From: Aristolochia californica
Lineage: Eukaryota > Streptophyta > Magnoliopsida > Piperales > Aristolochiaceae
DNA length: 64,000 nucleotides
NCBI GenBank assembly: GCA_029961685.1
Contig: JARWKL010000013.1
Coordinates: 23,218,922 to 23,282,921 of the forward strand
Reading direction: 5' to 3'
Both the position numbers and the translations under genes were made by a program. The stretch's first letter is position 1. The number at the start of each line of letters is the position of its first letter. Under the pieces are notes generated by a model, which was given only the letters and a program-made list of their open reading frames with translations, was not told the origin of the DNA and searched no databases. Shown here piece by piece: positions 21,414 through 33,147 of this stretch.

Positions 21414-21847
21414 TGTAATGTTATGCACGCAATAACATTATTATTTTAGTGTTTTCTTTAATTTACTTTATTTTATTTCAGTTTTAGGTCATAGGGGTAT
21501 TTTTGGAATATTTTATTTATAGGGGTATTTTTGGAATATTTTATTTATAGAGGTATTTTTGGAATATTTTATTGTAAACCTTAACCGGGTGAACCCTATT
21601 TAAGGGGTAAGAGTAATGAAAAAGAAAAGCATTGAAGTATTAAAAATTAGGTTAAATCTAGCGTAAAGAGGCTTAGAGTTCTCCTCAACGAGCTCTAGGG
21701 TTTTCAAGCTTCCCTTTGGCTTGATCTTCGTTTTCGTCTTCCCCATGTCTTCCTACTACCCCTACGGTAATGCTTGGAAGACCCGTAACCCGTGGCAGAT
21801 TGCAGATCCTCCCAAAGAATCCACGTGTCAGATCCGGGACCGTACCA
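21414..21847 (+). repeat. LTR4 of the array
   Basis: 434 bp; three copies of the 28-bp unit. It ends at GACCGTACCA and is followed by family G LTR sequence instead of the primer site, so this is the true right edge of the array. Confidence 0.9.
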
Positions 21848-22743
21848 ACCAGTGATCTATCAGTGTAAAATGAATGATCGATCAATTGAGTGAAATGGCT
21901 ATTTTCTGTCAAAATGTGTCTTATTGATCAGTGATATGATCGATCAATATCTTTTCGTTAGATCTAATCGTTTAAGTTGATTGACCATTGACATGGTATG
22001 ATCGATCAATCAAAATTCTCTCTAGCAAAGCATTGAAAGTATGATCAATCAATGAACTTCCAATGATTGATCATACTTCATGTCCCTAATTGGTAAAGTT
22101 TTGTATGATCGATTAGTCATAGAGGTTGATCAATTTGTAAGAATTTCCTTAGCTTGGAAAGTATTGATCGATCAATCCAAATGGGATGATTGATCAAGCT
22201 TTATAGCACGATTTGGCCATGTTCAAGATGATTGATCTATCGACTTACGTTGATCGATCATGCTTTATAAATTTGGTCTGTGCACTTCTAGATGATCAAT
22301 CATTCCAGTGCTAGTTCATCTCATGTACTTTAAAAACATGAAAATGAATGATCCTAAGTGTTTCTAACATGTTTGAAATATGCATATGATATTTTGAAAA
22401 CATGTCTACATGCATGTTATGTTCTAAAGCTCCAAGTTTGTATTGTACCTTAAATTTGAAGAAGTGGGTAGATCTCTATTACATGGACTGAGTTTTGATT
22501 TTTCTTAGTTAGTCTTAAAACTCTAGTGTTCAATTAGTCTTCATCTTCTAAGGGTGCATCTTCAAGTGTCTTTGACTTTTCATGAGGCTTGAGGTCTTTC
22601 AGACGCTTGTTATGTTTTGATGTTTGACCTTGAAATGTATATCATTTGAAGGAAAAGTATCATAAAAACTAGATTTATAATTGCCAGGCCTATTGAGTTT
22701 TGTTATCATCAGAATCAAGAGGGGAGTCAACATAAGGTCAATA
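21848..22743 (-). repeat. Family G LTR, copy 3, cut by the array
   Basis: On the minus strand it starts TATTGACCTTATGTTGACTCC at 22743 and matches copy 2 from its start (14595) through the GATCGATC-rich middle. It stops at the array's LTR4. About 550 bp of the 3' part seen in copy 2 are missing; only the last 30 bp or so appear on the far side of the array (16985-17013). Confidence 0.65.
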
Positions 22744-25700
22744 GAGGTGGTTTTAGCAAGAAGTAGGACTGGTTGGGTGGACACGAACTTGAGAGAGAGA
22801 GAGAAAGGACAAGTAAGAGGGAGGTGATTTTAAGGGAGAAAAAATTATTCTGAGGTTAAGAGGGGTTAGAACGAGGGTATGGAAGGTTCTAGAGAGGAGT
22901 GGAGTTCTCTAAAGAAGTAATGAGAGAATTCAAATGGAAATAGGAGAGGGATTAGGGTTTACATGTGAGAGAGAGGTCTATTTTTGGAAAGTGATAATGC
23001 ATGGGAAGGGAAACTAAAGGGGAGGAAAGTGGAGACTAGGGTGGACTCAAATGGATGTGGGACTAGAATAGGAAGAGTTTAGATAGGAAAAAAAAATCTA
23101 GAGACAGGTTGCCAATCACTTTACTAGATTGTTTCCTAATCTAAGGTGGACGTGGGTGGAGAGTTCTAGAGGACTAAATCACATGGATTATGGGAGGTGA
23201 AACACATAGGGGCTTGGTGATGGGGTAGAATGACTCAAGGATGGGTGGAGGAATGTTTAGATGTCAAGTGAGGGTTAGTCGGGCTAGAGAATAAGGTGGC
23301 TAAGCTACTGAAGGGAAGCAACTAAAGTAAATAATGTAAGGGATGAAGATAGTACCATAACTCTTACCTTTGTTAGGGTTTGTCCTCCTTGGGAGAGTAC
23401 TTGAGCTGGTGAGACTTGGTACACCAAATAGATACCCTATTTATCAAGGGTTGGCTGCCTCTTAACCTTTGTATCATACATTTGATGCCTTGGATTGGCT
23501 GAAGCTAGAACAAAGTATTTGATTGAATTTAGTTAAAAGGCTTACAGAGATTACATTACATAGTCTAACTAACTGAGCAACTACTGTCTCTATTCTTTGT
23601 GGGATGAAGAGTTGGGTTTGTGCTCTACTCTACGGCCTAAGTACATTCAGTCTAGACAACGTGTGGCTTTCTCCAAAGAAGTCAATCTTACTAGAGCCCT
23701 GATAGGGGCATTCCTGCCTTGTTCTTCTAGCCATCCTCCACAACCCATGTGGATTCTTTGGGGCTGAGAAGTGGCATTCATAGCAATAGGGCGCTCAAAA
23801 TTCATGATTTCATGGCCTTAATACCACGGATCTCTTCTCCTTGGTTCACTATCTTGTGCCTTTCCACTTCATTAGCATCCTCCTACTTTTCTTCACTTTC
23901 ACTAGAGGTTGTCTTCTTCAATTTCTATTTCTAAAAGGAGGCTTCTATTACAATAGTCCATTTATCATTGGATTGATCAAATTTTTAGTGTTAAGTTTTC
24001 ATTGAAAGGAAATCTCTAAAAGCCAAAGGAATGCAATGAATACTTCTAAAGGGGATTTTATAATGGAATCTAATCAAAAGACTATTTTCTATGAGACTTT
24101 CTTTCATAGGAAGATCAATTCATCCATCTTCAATTCTCCCTTGAAGAGTAACATCCTAGATGTGGAAATCATTGCAACATGTGAATGTGTTGATTCAAGC
24201 AACTCATCTTCAACCTATGTATCATAGCAACGAATTTGTACGCACCAATTTAATTTAGTGCACATCGATCATGGGAGTGAAATTGAGACTCAATGTTCAT
24301 GATGGGGCATGGTTTCTTACTCAAAAAACATCTATTCAAATGGTTAAGACAATAATCAAGTCTAAAAGTTTAATCATAGATATGAAAACTTTCCGTCTCA
24401 TAGAATCCAACTCTAATGTATCTAAAAATCTTTACCATTGTTCAAAAGACAAGTGACAGAGCATAAAACCCTATCCAAGTTCCTAGAGGTTAAAGGAGGA
24501 TTTCAAATATCATAAGTAACCCCATCATTGCAGCAATTCACACACTCACAACCAACATCAATTCACACTTGTCATGCAACTCATATACATTCAACTATTC
24601 AAATAAAAGTGAAACATAAAGACAAGCATGATCAAGTAAAGCATACCATGTCGTCATAAGCTAATTTGGATACCAAAGAGGGTTTCCAATTTTAATCTTG
24701 ATTTAGATGTCAAATTAAATGCTCAAGGTGGAGGAAATTTTCAATTTCTCTCTTGTTTAAATGAAAACTCCGATCTTTGAGTTCAGAATAATTCAACTTA
24801 TAAGCTCCAACACTCAAAGATAGAAATTTATAGGGACATAAAAATGGTCTGAACACTCCAAGGCAACATGATTTAACTATTTAGCTCACATCTAGGTTCT
24901 TATGTAAAGTTATTCAATTTAACATAAGACAAATGTTCTTTTGAAGATCTATCAATTATTCAACTATGTGCTCAAGGTCTTGTGCAACTCTATTGGGTGA
25001 ATGAAAAATCCAATTTATCATGTATTGGCTAGTTTGAATTTCACCAAAGAAACTCAAACAACAATTTGAATCAAAATCACAAGGTTCATGCAAATAATTA
25101 TATCATGGGATTTTACTATAAAGTAAAATTGATTCACTTTGCCATGTTCATTCCACCAAAGCATTAGTTTTCACTTACAATGTGAAGATAATGAACATTT
25201 TGGCTTTATTTGATTATACCAAGAATTTCTTATGAACACTTTTCTAATCTGAAGTTTAGCTTGTGATATCTTAAGTAGTCGTATTTTTTCTCACCGCCTT
25301 ACTTAGGTACTAATAGCTATAGAATATTTGGATTTAGATTTTTTGTTCAAAGCTAGGATCTAACAATTCCTAAAACATTAAGCAAGTTCCATTTATATAG
25401 AGGAGTATAATGAGTTTTCTTCTCGTAACAAAGCAATGATTCCCCCAATACTTGATTTTATGCATCAAAAACACAAAAAACAAAACCATTTAAAAATCTA
25501 GATCATGTAATTGGGATCCACAATATGAGATTCCCAAACTTTTGAATGAATTAGGTACTTGAGTCACAAATTTACTTTAAAGACATCACATTTCGAGTTT
25601 AAGGGAATACCCAATGCGCATTAGCTATAATTTTTGTCCAAATAAAAAATTAATTTATGTTTTTTTCAAACAAAAAAAATCACCTAGCAATGGATAATTC

Positions 25701-28570
25701 GTCATTTTAGCTCCTACTCGCCTAACCTAAAATTCTATTTATGTCATGGCCAAAGACAAATCAACAAGGAGATTGACTTAGTGATATTATGTCAAACTCA
25801 TTTTGTTGAGGGTGTAAATATTTGAAAGACTTTTGACTTTTGATAAGGATATAAAAATTTTGTGTTCAAGGTCAAAAGACTATAATAACTACTAAACTAA
25901 TTTAACCATTTGGGCATTGGTTTCAATTCAATCTAAGTTCTCAAATTTCAATTAAATTTAAACCATTGGGTTGAGATGCCAATTTAAAATTTTTAGTCCA
26001 ATTTCATTTTTAATCAAATCTCATTTGGTTCAAATTATTTTCAAAGTCTAAGCCCCCATAACCAACTTGCATTGATTTGTCTACAAGGTGACTAACACCC
26101 CTTTGGTCAAACTTCATAAGCTTAAAGAATGTTAAAGTTTAGAGTAAGGCTTGAGCTTGGAGATAGTACTCTCAATGAAGCAAAGTCCAACATGGATCCC
26201 AATCTACATACTGTCCCAACACAACTATGCACGATCCTTCATATAACAATCTAGCCCCAACACTTTATAAGAATCTCATGTAGTGATTGAGATGAACATA
26301 TGAGAGTTAAGAATGTCCATGTTGACATAAGTCAACCACTTGAACTAGAGTCACACAATGTTTGGGAATGGTTCATGGCTCATCACATGTCAATTTTATG
26401 CATGTGACACTTCACCAATAACTAGTGTTGTTTCCGAATTTATGTCAACTAAATTTAAATCAAGTTGGAAACAAAACACAATATTTTCGTGTCACCTCAT
26501 CGGCTATGGTCACTAAGCCAATTATCAGTAAAAAATCTAGTCTATGTGACAATGAATTTACGTAGTAATATTTTAAAACCATATTATACTAATCAATATC
26601 TCCAAATGACTTGACTAAAAAATATAAAAACAATATTACATCATTTTCACAAGTCATATACCTCGAGCAAATCAAGCAATTTCATCATTTTATTTTATAG
26701 CTTAGAGTTGGAGATATTTTCTCCTAAAGTGGAGATCAAATGACATTGTTGTGAGAGAAATCAAGGATTAATAATGGCTCACAATCCAAACTCATGTTGC
26801 TAATCTACCCCCAAAGTGTCTCCACACTTGGGAGTTCAATCTACTATTTAATAAGTTAAACAATACTTACAACAAAGAGGTCACTTAGACCAATTTAAAA
26901 TTCAAGGCTACACAAACCTTCACACTATAACTATTTTGCTACATAAGCCAAATTATAACACCTTGAGGTGACAAATGCCTTTCTCAAGTGACTAACAACT
27001 CACTTCTCTTCCAATAATACAATATCAGCTAGTCGTAAGCTTTAGCAAGTGATGCGAGTAGATGCTTTTGGATATGGCTTGCAAAGCTCATCCAATCACA
27101 ATGCATGGCCGACTTGCTTAGAATCAAGCACAATTGATGCCTCTTGAATAAACTGATTTTACACATGTTATTTCATTTCAATTTCAATAAATGTATGTAT
27201 TTTCAAACTACGATAAGTACATTATTTTTTACTTGATAATAAATTTTATAATTTATACCACCAATTAATTATGTTTATGTAAGAGTTTAATTCAATAATT
27301 TCTCTGGTAATTTTTTTTTATAAAATCAATTTATGTGCACCTTATTTATTATTTTATTTTTCTTATTTTTATTTTAAATTAACATAAAAATATAATTTTT
27401 TTATCAAAATTATTATTATAAAATATAAGTAAATTAATTCAATATGTCAAATATATTATTTAATTTATTTATATTAATAATATTTTATGTTTGGAAACAA
27501 TGTAAAATCTGTTATCAATTTAATTTAAATTGTTAGCAAAATTTTAAATTTGTTGGCAGAGAAATTGATATGTGCTAGTGAATTTTAAATTTTTCTAAGA
27601 AAGGCATTATTTTTCCTAAAGAATTTTAGAATTCAATAGGAGAGACATTTCCACCAATTAATTAGATTTCTTTGGTAGAAATATTTGTTTCTAGAAATCG
27701 TTGTTCTTTGTAGTGACACCTCAATCCTAATTATGCCCTTTCCATATTATAGTAGTTCAATTTAATGCCAAATAATAACATTTAGAAGCATGAAACTCCT
27801 TTTTGAAAAATAAAATGTGATTGAAAATACAGTTCAAGTGGATGCAAATTTTAAATTATGTGCGTCAAATTATCGGTTAAACACAAACAATTAATCTGAA
27901 GCTAAATAACATTAGTTTCAACACCAAATCACGAAGTACAAATAAGAAAATCCATTGTAATGATCTAGTATACTTAGCTTTTTTTGAAAAACCTAGAGAA
28001 TGTGCCTTTTGGTTTCTAAGTTTGATCTGCATAATTGATTTGAAAGTAACAATGAGCTTTGGAATGGTCATGGATCACTATAACATTCATTGGTATCTCA
28101 AATGAAGAGAAAATCATTTAAATAGAGGACTTTCGTCATTCTAAAAACTAGTCATTAGAGTAGGAAATGGATCTTTTGTCCAGTATCAAAAATCGATCAA
28201 AAATTTGCTAAAAACTCATGAGAAAATATTTAATTTTTTAAACAAGAATGATAGTAATGACATACAACAATGGTCCTCCAAGAAACTCGCAATGAGTGAA
28301 AGAACTACTTGGCCTAGGCACTAAAAGAACGAAGATTTTTCCATGTAAAGTTGGGTCCAAGACTCATCCCAAAATGACTAGCCAACTGAGAAAACCTCTT
28401 TCCCAACTAATAAACTCAAGATCTTTGTACTCACTAATCTATGTGAGATTATTCCTTAACAAAAACTTTTTAAACCATCAACAGTGGTCTCCATGCAATG
28501 TCCTCCATAATGAGTGAGAAAACTAATTGGGTTAGGAACTAAAAGAAGTAGGAACAATTGAAACACTTCA
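22744..28570. other. Gene-free AT-rich intergenic region
   Basis: No ORF longer than about 65 codons shows any recognisable feature. A GA run lies at 22790-22806, and the AT content is very high at 27150-27600. Two diverged copies of a segment with AATGAGTGA and GGCACTAAAAGAA occur at 28265-28335 and 28480-28550. Old repeats are likely but none could be identified. Confidence 0.5.
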
Positions 28571-28787
28571 AACCATCAACGTGTAAGTTGTGGAAAAAAC
28601 TGGAGTTTTTTACTCTACTTAGATGCTTTGGTTTGATACAATGAAGATGGAGAATGAGATGGAAGAGAAGAAAAGTAGAAGTTTTACTTGGACAAAATTA
28701 GGGTTTATAGAGAGCCACCGTGCGACGACCTCCAAGGTCCACGCACACGCGCGTATTGCCACGTTTGCAACTGTTCGATTAAATAAA

Positions 28788-28908
28788 CACGTGTGGATTT
28801 GTGGTTGATTAGATCTTTTTTTGCCAGACAGGCGCGTCCAACGGTTCAAGTCTTTCGAATTCGGAATTAAAATAAAAGTTAAATTGGATTAAATCAGGCC
28901 TATATAAG
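28788..28908 (+). promoter_or_regulatory. Promoter of the small two-exon gene
   Basis: A TATA box (CTATATAAG) lies at 28900-28908, about 200 bp before the start codon. A CACGTG E/G-box (ACACGTGTGG) is at 28788-28793, near other ACGT-containing sequence. The region becomes GC-richer here than the surrounding DNA, as expected at a gene start. Confidence 0.6.
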
Positions 28909-29103
28909 CGCGTGAAGAGAGAATTGTTGTAAAGAGCGCTTGAAAGTGAGAAGTGTGAGGTGAGGAAGCAGCGCGCGGGTGGTGGCCGAGATCCGGCCGA
29001 CGCCTACTTCGTCGGTGTTTTCAGCTTTTCCCGCTGCTTACTTGCCTCTTGCTTTTACTTTGCAAGAGACTCAACCAACGATTTCAGCAGTCAACAAGCA
29101 GAT

Positions 29104-29539
29104 ATGAAGGCATCTGGTCCTATCCTTGCCTCTGTCATGGCCGCCTCCTCCGTCGCCTATTCCTCTTTGTGCGATCGCCCGTCCGCAGATCTGCCATCCA
29201 AGATTATTGTAAGTTTACCCTAGTCTTGATGTCAATTTACATCTGTTACAAGGGATTCTGATTTTCCCCTGTTTCGTTCGCCTAATGTTTGCCTTTATGC
29301 CGTGTTTGCAAAAAACTGATTTTTTTCGACCGTATGGTCCTCTGCGCTTTCGATTCGGTTCACCTGATACTTTTTTGTCTATTCTGACATTTTATCACAT
29401 GTATTTTTTTCTTGTTTAGGATTCTGCCAAGGGGAAACCGACGGGATCTAGTTCCGAAAGAGGCTTTGAAAAGGAGAAGTTTGCGCCGAGGTTCGACGGC
29501 TTGAGATTTATCGAAACGCTGGTAACGGGGCATAGATAA
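29104..29539 (+). CDS. Small two-exon protein gene, 74 aa, function unknown
   Basis: Exon 1 is 29104-29208 (35 codons) and exon 2 is 29420-29539 (39 codons plus TAA). The intron 29209-29419 starts GTAAGT, ends TTGTTTAG and is in phase 0. The protein starts MKASGPILASVMAASSVAYS, an Ala/Ser-rich, weakly hydrophobic N-terminus, and ends with a charged tail: GFEKEKFAPRFDG, then LRFIETLVTGHR. The N-terminus could be an organelle-targeting or membrane-seeking segment; that is inference. A TATA box sits upstream and no other frame joins both exons. I believe the tail resembles small conserved plant proteins but cannot name the family. Coding status is more certain than function. Confidence 0.72.
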
Positions 29540-30690
29540 CGGGGTATATGAATAAGGGTTAGCGCTCAAAATCCTCACGGCATCTCTGTTACTTCGGGCA
29601 TTTAATCTCTTGTTATTGTTTCTTATTCGGAGTTTGCGTCTGGAGGCTGCCAAGGTTTTGTTAGAGTAGTTGGTTGCTTTAGAAATTTCTCGCAATCTCT
29701 TACTTACATGGTTCTATTCATCTTTCAGTTCCATACAAGAACTGAACTTATGTATTGTTTCCTGATTGAATTCTTGCGAACTTTTTTTTTCTTCTGGTTA
29801 ATGGAATGTGAGGTTGCAGAATTAGGGAAGAGCATCAGGTATTTGTTTTTTTGAATCCGTGAAATTCTACTGCATTGTATACCTTTGTCCTTATGAGGAA
29901 ACTGTCCCGAAATCTGAAATATGAATACTTTGTTTTGAATTTGCTGAATGAACTGTGAAAGATTGCGGAATTATTGGTTTGAAATCTGTTTATTGTTCAT
30001 CATCCCTAAGTACCATGGTTCAGCAATTCGGGTTGGGGTTGGGGGTGGAAGTGGCGTAGGTACCAGACCTGCTCTAGAAAGCGGGAATAGGGCGGGTTGT
30101 GTACAGGATCGAGGCGATTTTGGGTCCCCGATCTGGCTCTATCCTGAACTATAAAAACTGACTAGGGTACTAACCGGGCATATGTTTATGCCCTAAAAAT
30201 TATTTATATATTTTTTAATATATTATATTATATATAACAATATAATTATTTTCATAAGCTATTTTAAGTTATTTTTTATCTATTTTAATTTTTTCCGACT
30301 GTCCCGTCGTAATTTCATCCGAGTCACAAGCGAATTGGGTCCCGAATCCGAGTCTTAAAACCCTAATCAGTACTGGAAGGAATACATTTGTACAGAAGCA
30401 TTCCCTCTGCTGTAGGCTTGGGGTTATCAGCAACAGAGATCTCCGCGGACTTGGCATTTTGTGATTGCTTAACCTTCCATTTGGGAATTCTCCATGACAG
30501 CCTTCACATCTTCAGGTAATTAGAAGTTCTAGAAGAAGAGGACGAGGGTCTCCGTTCCTCTCCCCCTTCTTCCCTTCCGCATATGTGCAGCTGCCGTCTT
30601 AACGGAAATCTCATGGGTGACAGAGGGTGGACCTCCATTGGTCACCGGAGATAAAAAGGGAGAAGGGCTGTGGAGGATGGGGAGAGGAGG
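29540..30690. other. 3' region of the small gene and spacer
   Basis: Likely 3' UTR just after 29539. A GC-rich patch at 30030-30150 (GGGTTGGGG, GGGCGGGTTG) resembles short guanine-rich repeats in plant intergenic DNA. An AT-rich patch is at 30195-30290. No supported ORF was found. Confidence 0.45.
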
Positions 30691-31040
30691 AAAAGAAAAT
30701 AAGAAGAAGAAGAGAGCAATAAGCAACGGTATCCCCTTTGCATGAGAGCCGCCCAATACCCGAAAATGACATCATTTGCCACCACAAAAGGCTGTACAAA
30801 ATCCAGAAGTGGATCCATCGGTTTGTCGCTTAAGAGTGTTGAAGGTGTGGTTGGCGTCCTTCGACCATTGAAAGGCCCCTTTCTGCTGCAAGGCCGCGAG
30901 TGGACGAGTGGCACTCTCGTAGTCGTAATCCTTGACAGCAAGAAAGCCACAGAGTCGTGAAGCCACTCATCGGATCCACTGTTCGAATGGCGGCGATTGT
31001 GGTTAGGATCCACACTTAAACATGGCTGCACGGTGGCCTA
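30690..31040 (-). pseudogene. Ty3/gypsy reverse transcriptase-RNase H relic
   Basis: Minus-strand frames give TRPLAALQQKGAFQWSKDA, then NHTFNTLKRQ, then DPLLDFVQPFVVANDVIFGY and WAALMQRG. These are the RT thumb to RNase H junction of Ty3/gypsy pol (usual pattern RPLTALLKKGAFQW ... PFVVETDAS). Upstream, VDPNHNRRHSNSGS fits the VDPNKI block. The fragment shifts frame at least once and has lost the RNase H catalytic Asp context. No LTR of this element was recognised. Confidence 0.75.
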
Positions 31041-31684
31041 GATCTTGTTCGTCAACTCTGCTATTTCTCATGTGACGAAGCTTGGGTGACTCCATTTTCA
31101 AGTGCCGTGGGTGTATCTCGAATTTTTTACGCTATAACCACTTTCTGATGCTGTTAATAAGGGTTAAGGGCATGCGATAGAGAAGAGACCCCCAAGGCCG
31201 TCTCCTGAAACAAAGCACACTCGTCCAAGCTTGACGATCAAACTTCCTCCAAAATGATCAGCTCATAGCCTCTAGTTCAAGAGAGAAAAAGGGAGAAGAT
31301 TATTGTCGGTCCAGTACTAGAAGCTGGAGAGAGCTAGAAAACAATTGGTGCAACCTCAAGAAAACAAAGAAACAAAGGGAGGGGGTGGTTAGTGTACTTT
31401 GAAAGTAGATTACGTAGTCAAAGTGAATTATAGTGTAATCTATTTTTGCTTAGTGAAAGTTTTTTTTTTGTGTTAGTGTGTATAATGGAAAGAGAGAGAG
31501 GAGTAGAGGAGCAGTGAGACCAACTTACCATTGGGAGAGAAGAGCAGCAAGGAGAGCAGGGAGAGAGACGCAAGCGCACAGTGAGCTAGAGAGGGAGTGA
31601 AAGTGAATACAATCGTTGTAGGCATGAATTTTACTTTTGCTCATTTTTCAAAAGAATGAGCCAAAGTGAAATTACTTGGTAATT

Positions 31685-31905
31685 CAATTTCACCCTCAAC
31701 TTTCCCTACACAGTAATGGGTTTTAAGTCCCTTTCACTTGCAAAATCATTTTCACCCTCAACTTTCTCTGCACACTAATGGGTTTTAAGTCACTTTCATT
31801 AGGGAAAACATTTTCACCCTCAACTTTCCCTGCACACTAATGTATTTTAAGTCACTTTCACTAGGGAAAGCATTTTCACCCTCAACTTTCCTTGCACACT
31901 GACAA
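31685..31905. repeat. Tandem repeat, 62-bp period, about 3.6 copies
   Basis: CACCCTCAAC starts at 31691, 31753, 31815 and 31877, exactly 62 bp apart. Each unit also holds CACACTAATG and TTTTAAGTCACTTTCA. The unit resembles, on the other strand, the GTGAAAGTGAATTCAC repeats at 41930-42020 and 61080-61260. Confidence 0.9.
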
Positions 31906-31983
31906 GGCCAAAAGGAAAATCGCAAGTGGATGGGGCATGAGTCTCTCCCCAAATCCGTTCTTCCATAAAAAAAAAAATTACAT

Positions 31984-32281
31984 TGTTGAATTTAGGGTTC
32001 AATCCATGGATAACTTGGTTTGAGAAGAAGAAGAAGAAAGAAGGAAGAACAAAAGAGAAGATGAGGAGGAGAAAGTAAGAAAAAAAGTTAAGGAGATAAA
32101 CTTTATGGGTTAAGAGAGAGCACGAGTTTGAGTTCTTCCCCCTCTCTTTTGTATTTATATAGGTAGGACATAAATGCCCTAATACATAAGAATAAAAAAG
32201 AACATTTAAACTAACCACTAATTATAGTTTATGTCACTCACTCTCATAATTATATAGAATGTCACTCAAACTACATCAACA
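31984..32281 (-). repeat. 3' LTR of element C
   Basis: Minus-strand ends TGTTGATGTAGTTTGAGTG and CTAAATTCAACA. It is 298 bp, against 243 bp for the 5' LTR, which lacks about 50 bp near the middle. A TATA-like CCTATATAAATAC lies at about 32153-32165. Confidence 0.88.
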
Positions 32282-32810
32282 TTCCCCTTTAAGTTGGAGA
32301 GAAAACATCAAATGTTTCCAACTTGAAGCAAGTATATGTGAGTGCACCAATAGTCTTTGTGAAGATGTCCGCCAATTGATTTTTTGAAGGGTATATTGCA
32401 TTGATATTATTCTCGCTTGAAGTTTTCCACGTATGAAATGATAGTTTATCTCAATGTGCTTGGATCTCTTATGAAATATTGGATTAGTCGCAATGTGCAT
32501 AGCTGCCTAACTGTCACAATAAAAGTTGTATAGGCTTGGTTATCTGGAACTCAAGCTTAGTAATGAATGATTTTAATCATAAAATTTCACTTACTGCAAA
32601 TGTCATAGCTTACTATGCTTAATATTTTGCTTTTGCACTCAATCTAGCCACTACATTTTTTGTTTTTCTGTGTTTGTTTCTCTATGTGACTAGATTGCCC
32701 CCAATAGTTGTGTAGTAATTAGAGGTGGATTTTCTGTCATTAGAGGACCTAGCTATTCAACATAAAAAAACCTTCAATTTCTATATGACCATAACATTTA
32801 TATACTAGCC
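32282..32810 (-). pseudogene. RNase H of element C, 3' part
   Basis: The minus strand encodes YKCYGHIEIEGF next to the B2 junction and, in 32276-32500, MHIATNPIFHKRSKHIEINY with HFIRGKLQAR, the conserved C-terminal RNase H block. Several stops lie between. The reading continues directly from 35321 once B2 is left out. Confidence 0.8.
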
Positions 32811-33147
32811 TATTGAAGAGAAGATATGGAAGTCTCTTACATGACTCTCATAGTAAGAAGTCTCATCGAACCAAAATTAATATGGTAGAGTCTTACAAAG
32901 AGTCTCACAAAAGGAGGTCTCACAAAAGAGTCTTAGATTAAAGATGTTTTAGTTATGTTAATGTGCTATTTATATTGAGTTATTTAATTATGTTAAGACT
33001 TATCTTTAAGTGTTAAACTTTGGGTATTGGGACAAGGGTACTTTATTTGTAGTTGGATTGTATTACTTTCATCCATTATAAATAGGGGTTCATGTACTCA
33101 GATGACAACAAGTCAATGAAGTTTTTCTCTTTTCCAAAAATTCAACA
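32811..33147 (+). repeat. 5' LTR of B2
   Basis: It starts TATTGAAGAGAAGATATGG (first bases TA instead of TG) and ends AAAATTCAACA just before the primer site. TATA-like CATTATAAATAGGGG at about 33074-33088. Confidence 0.85.

Larger units (their letters stand above)
17015..21847 (+). mobile_element. Head-to-tail array of a non-autonomous LTR element (4 LTRs, 3 internal regions)
   Basis: The order is LTR1 (17015-17389), internal, LTR2 (18454-18859), internal, LTR3 (19927-20360), internal, LTR4 (21414-21847). Each internal region starts 2 bp after the LTR with primer site TGGTATCAGAGC (17392, 18862, 20363) and ends with CTTGAGGACAAGCTCG and the polypurine tract CCAAGGGGGG. The CTTGAGGACAAG box before the tract is common in Ty3/gypsy elements, so that origin is likely. 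No protease, integrase or RT is present. The three units are nearly identical, so the array is young. Flanks show no target duplication. Confidence 0.9.

Noticed and set aside
30642..31031. 129-codon minus-strand ORF as a host gene
   Set aside because: Its sequence mixes frames of Ty3/gypsy pol; treated as a relic.
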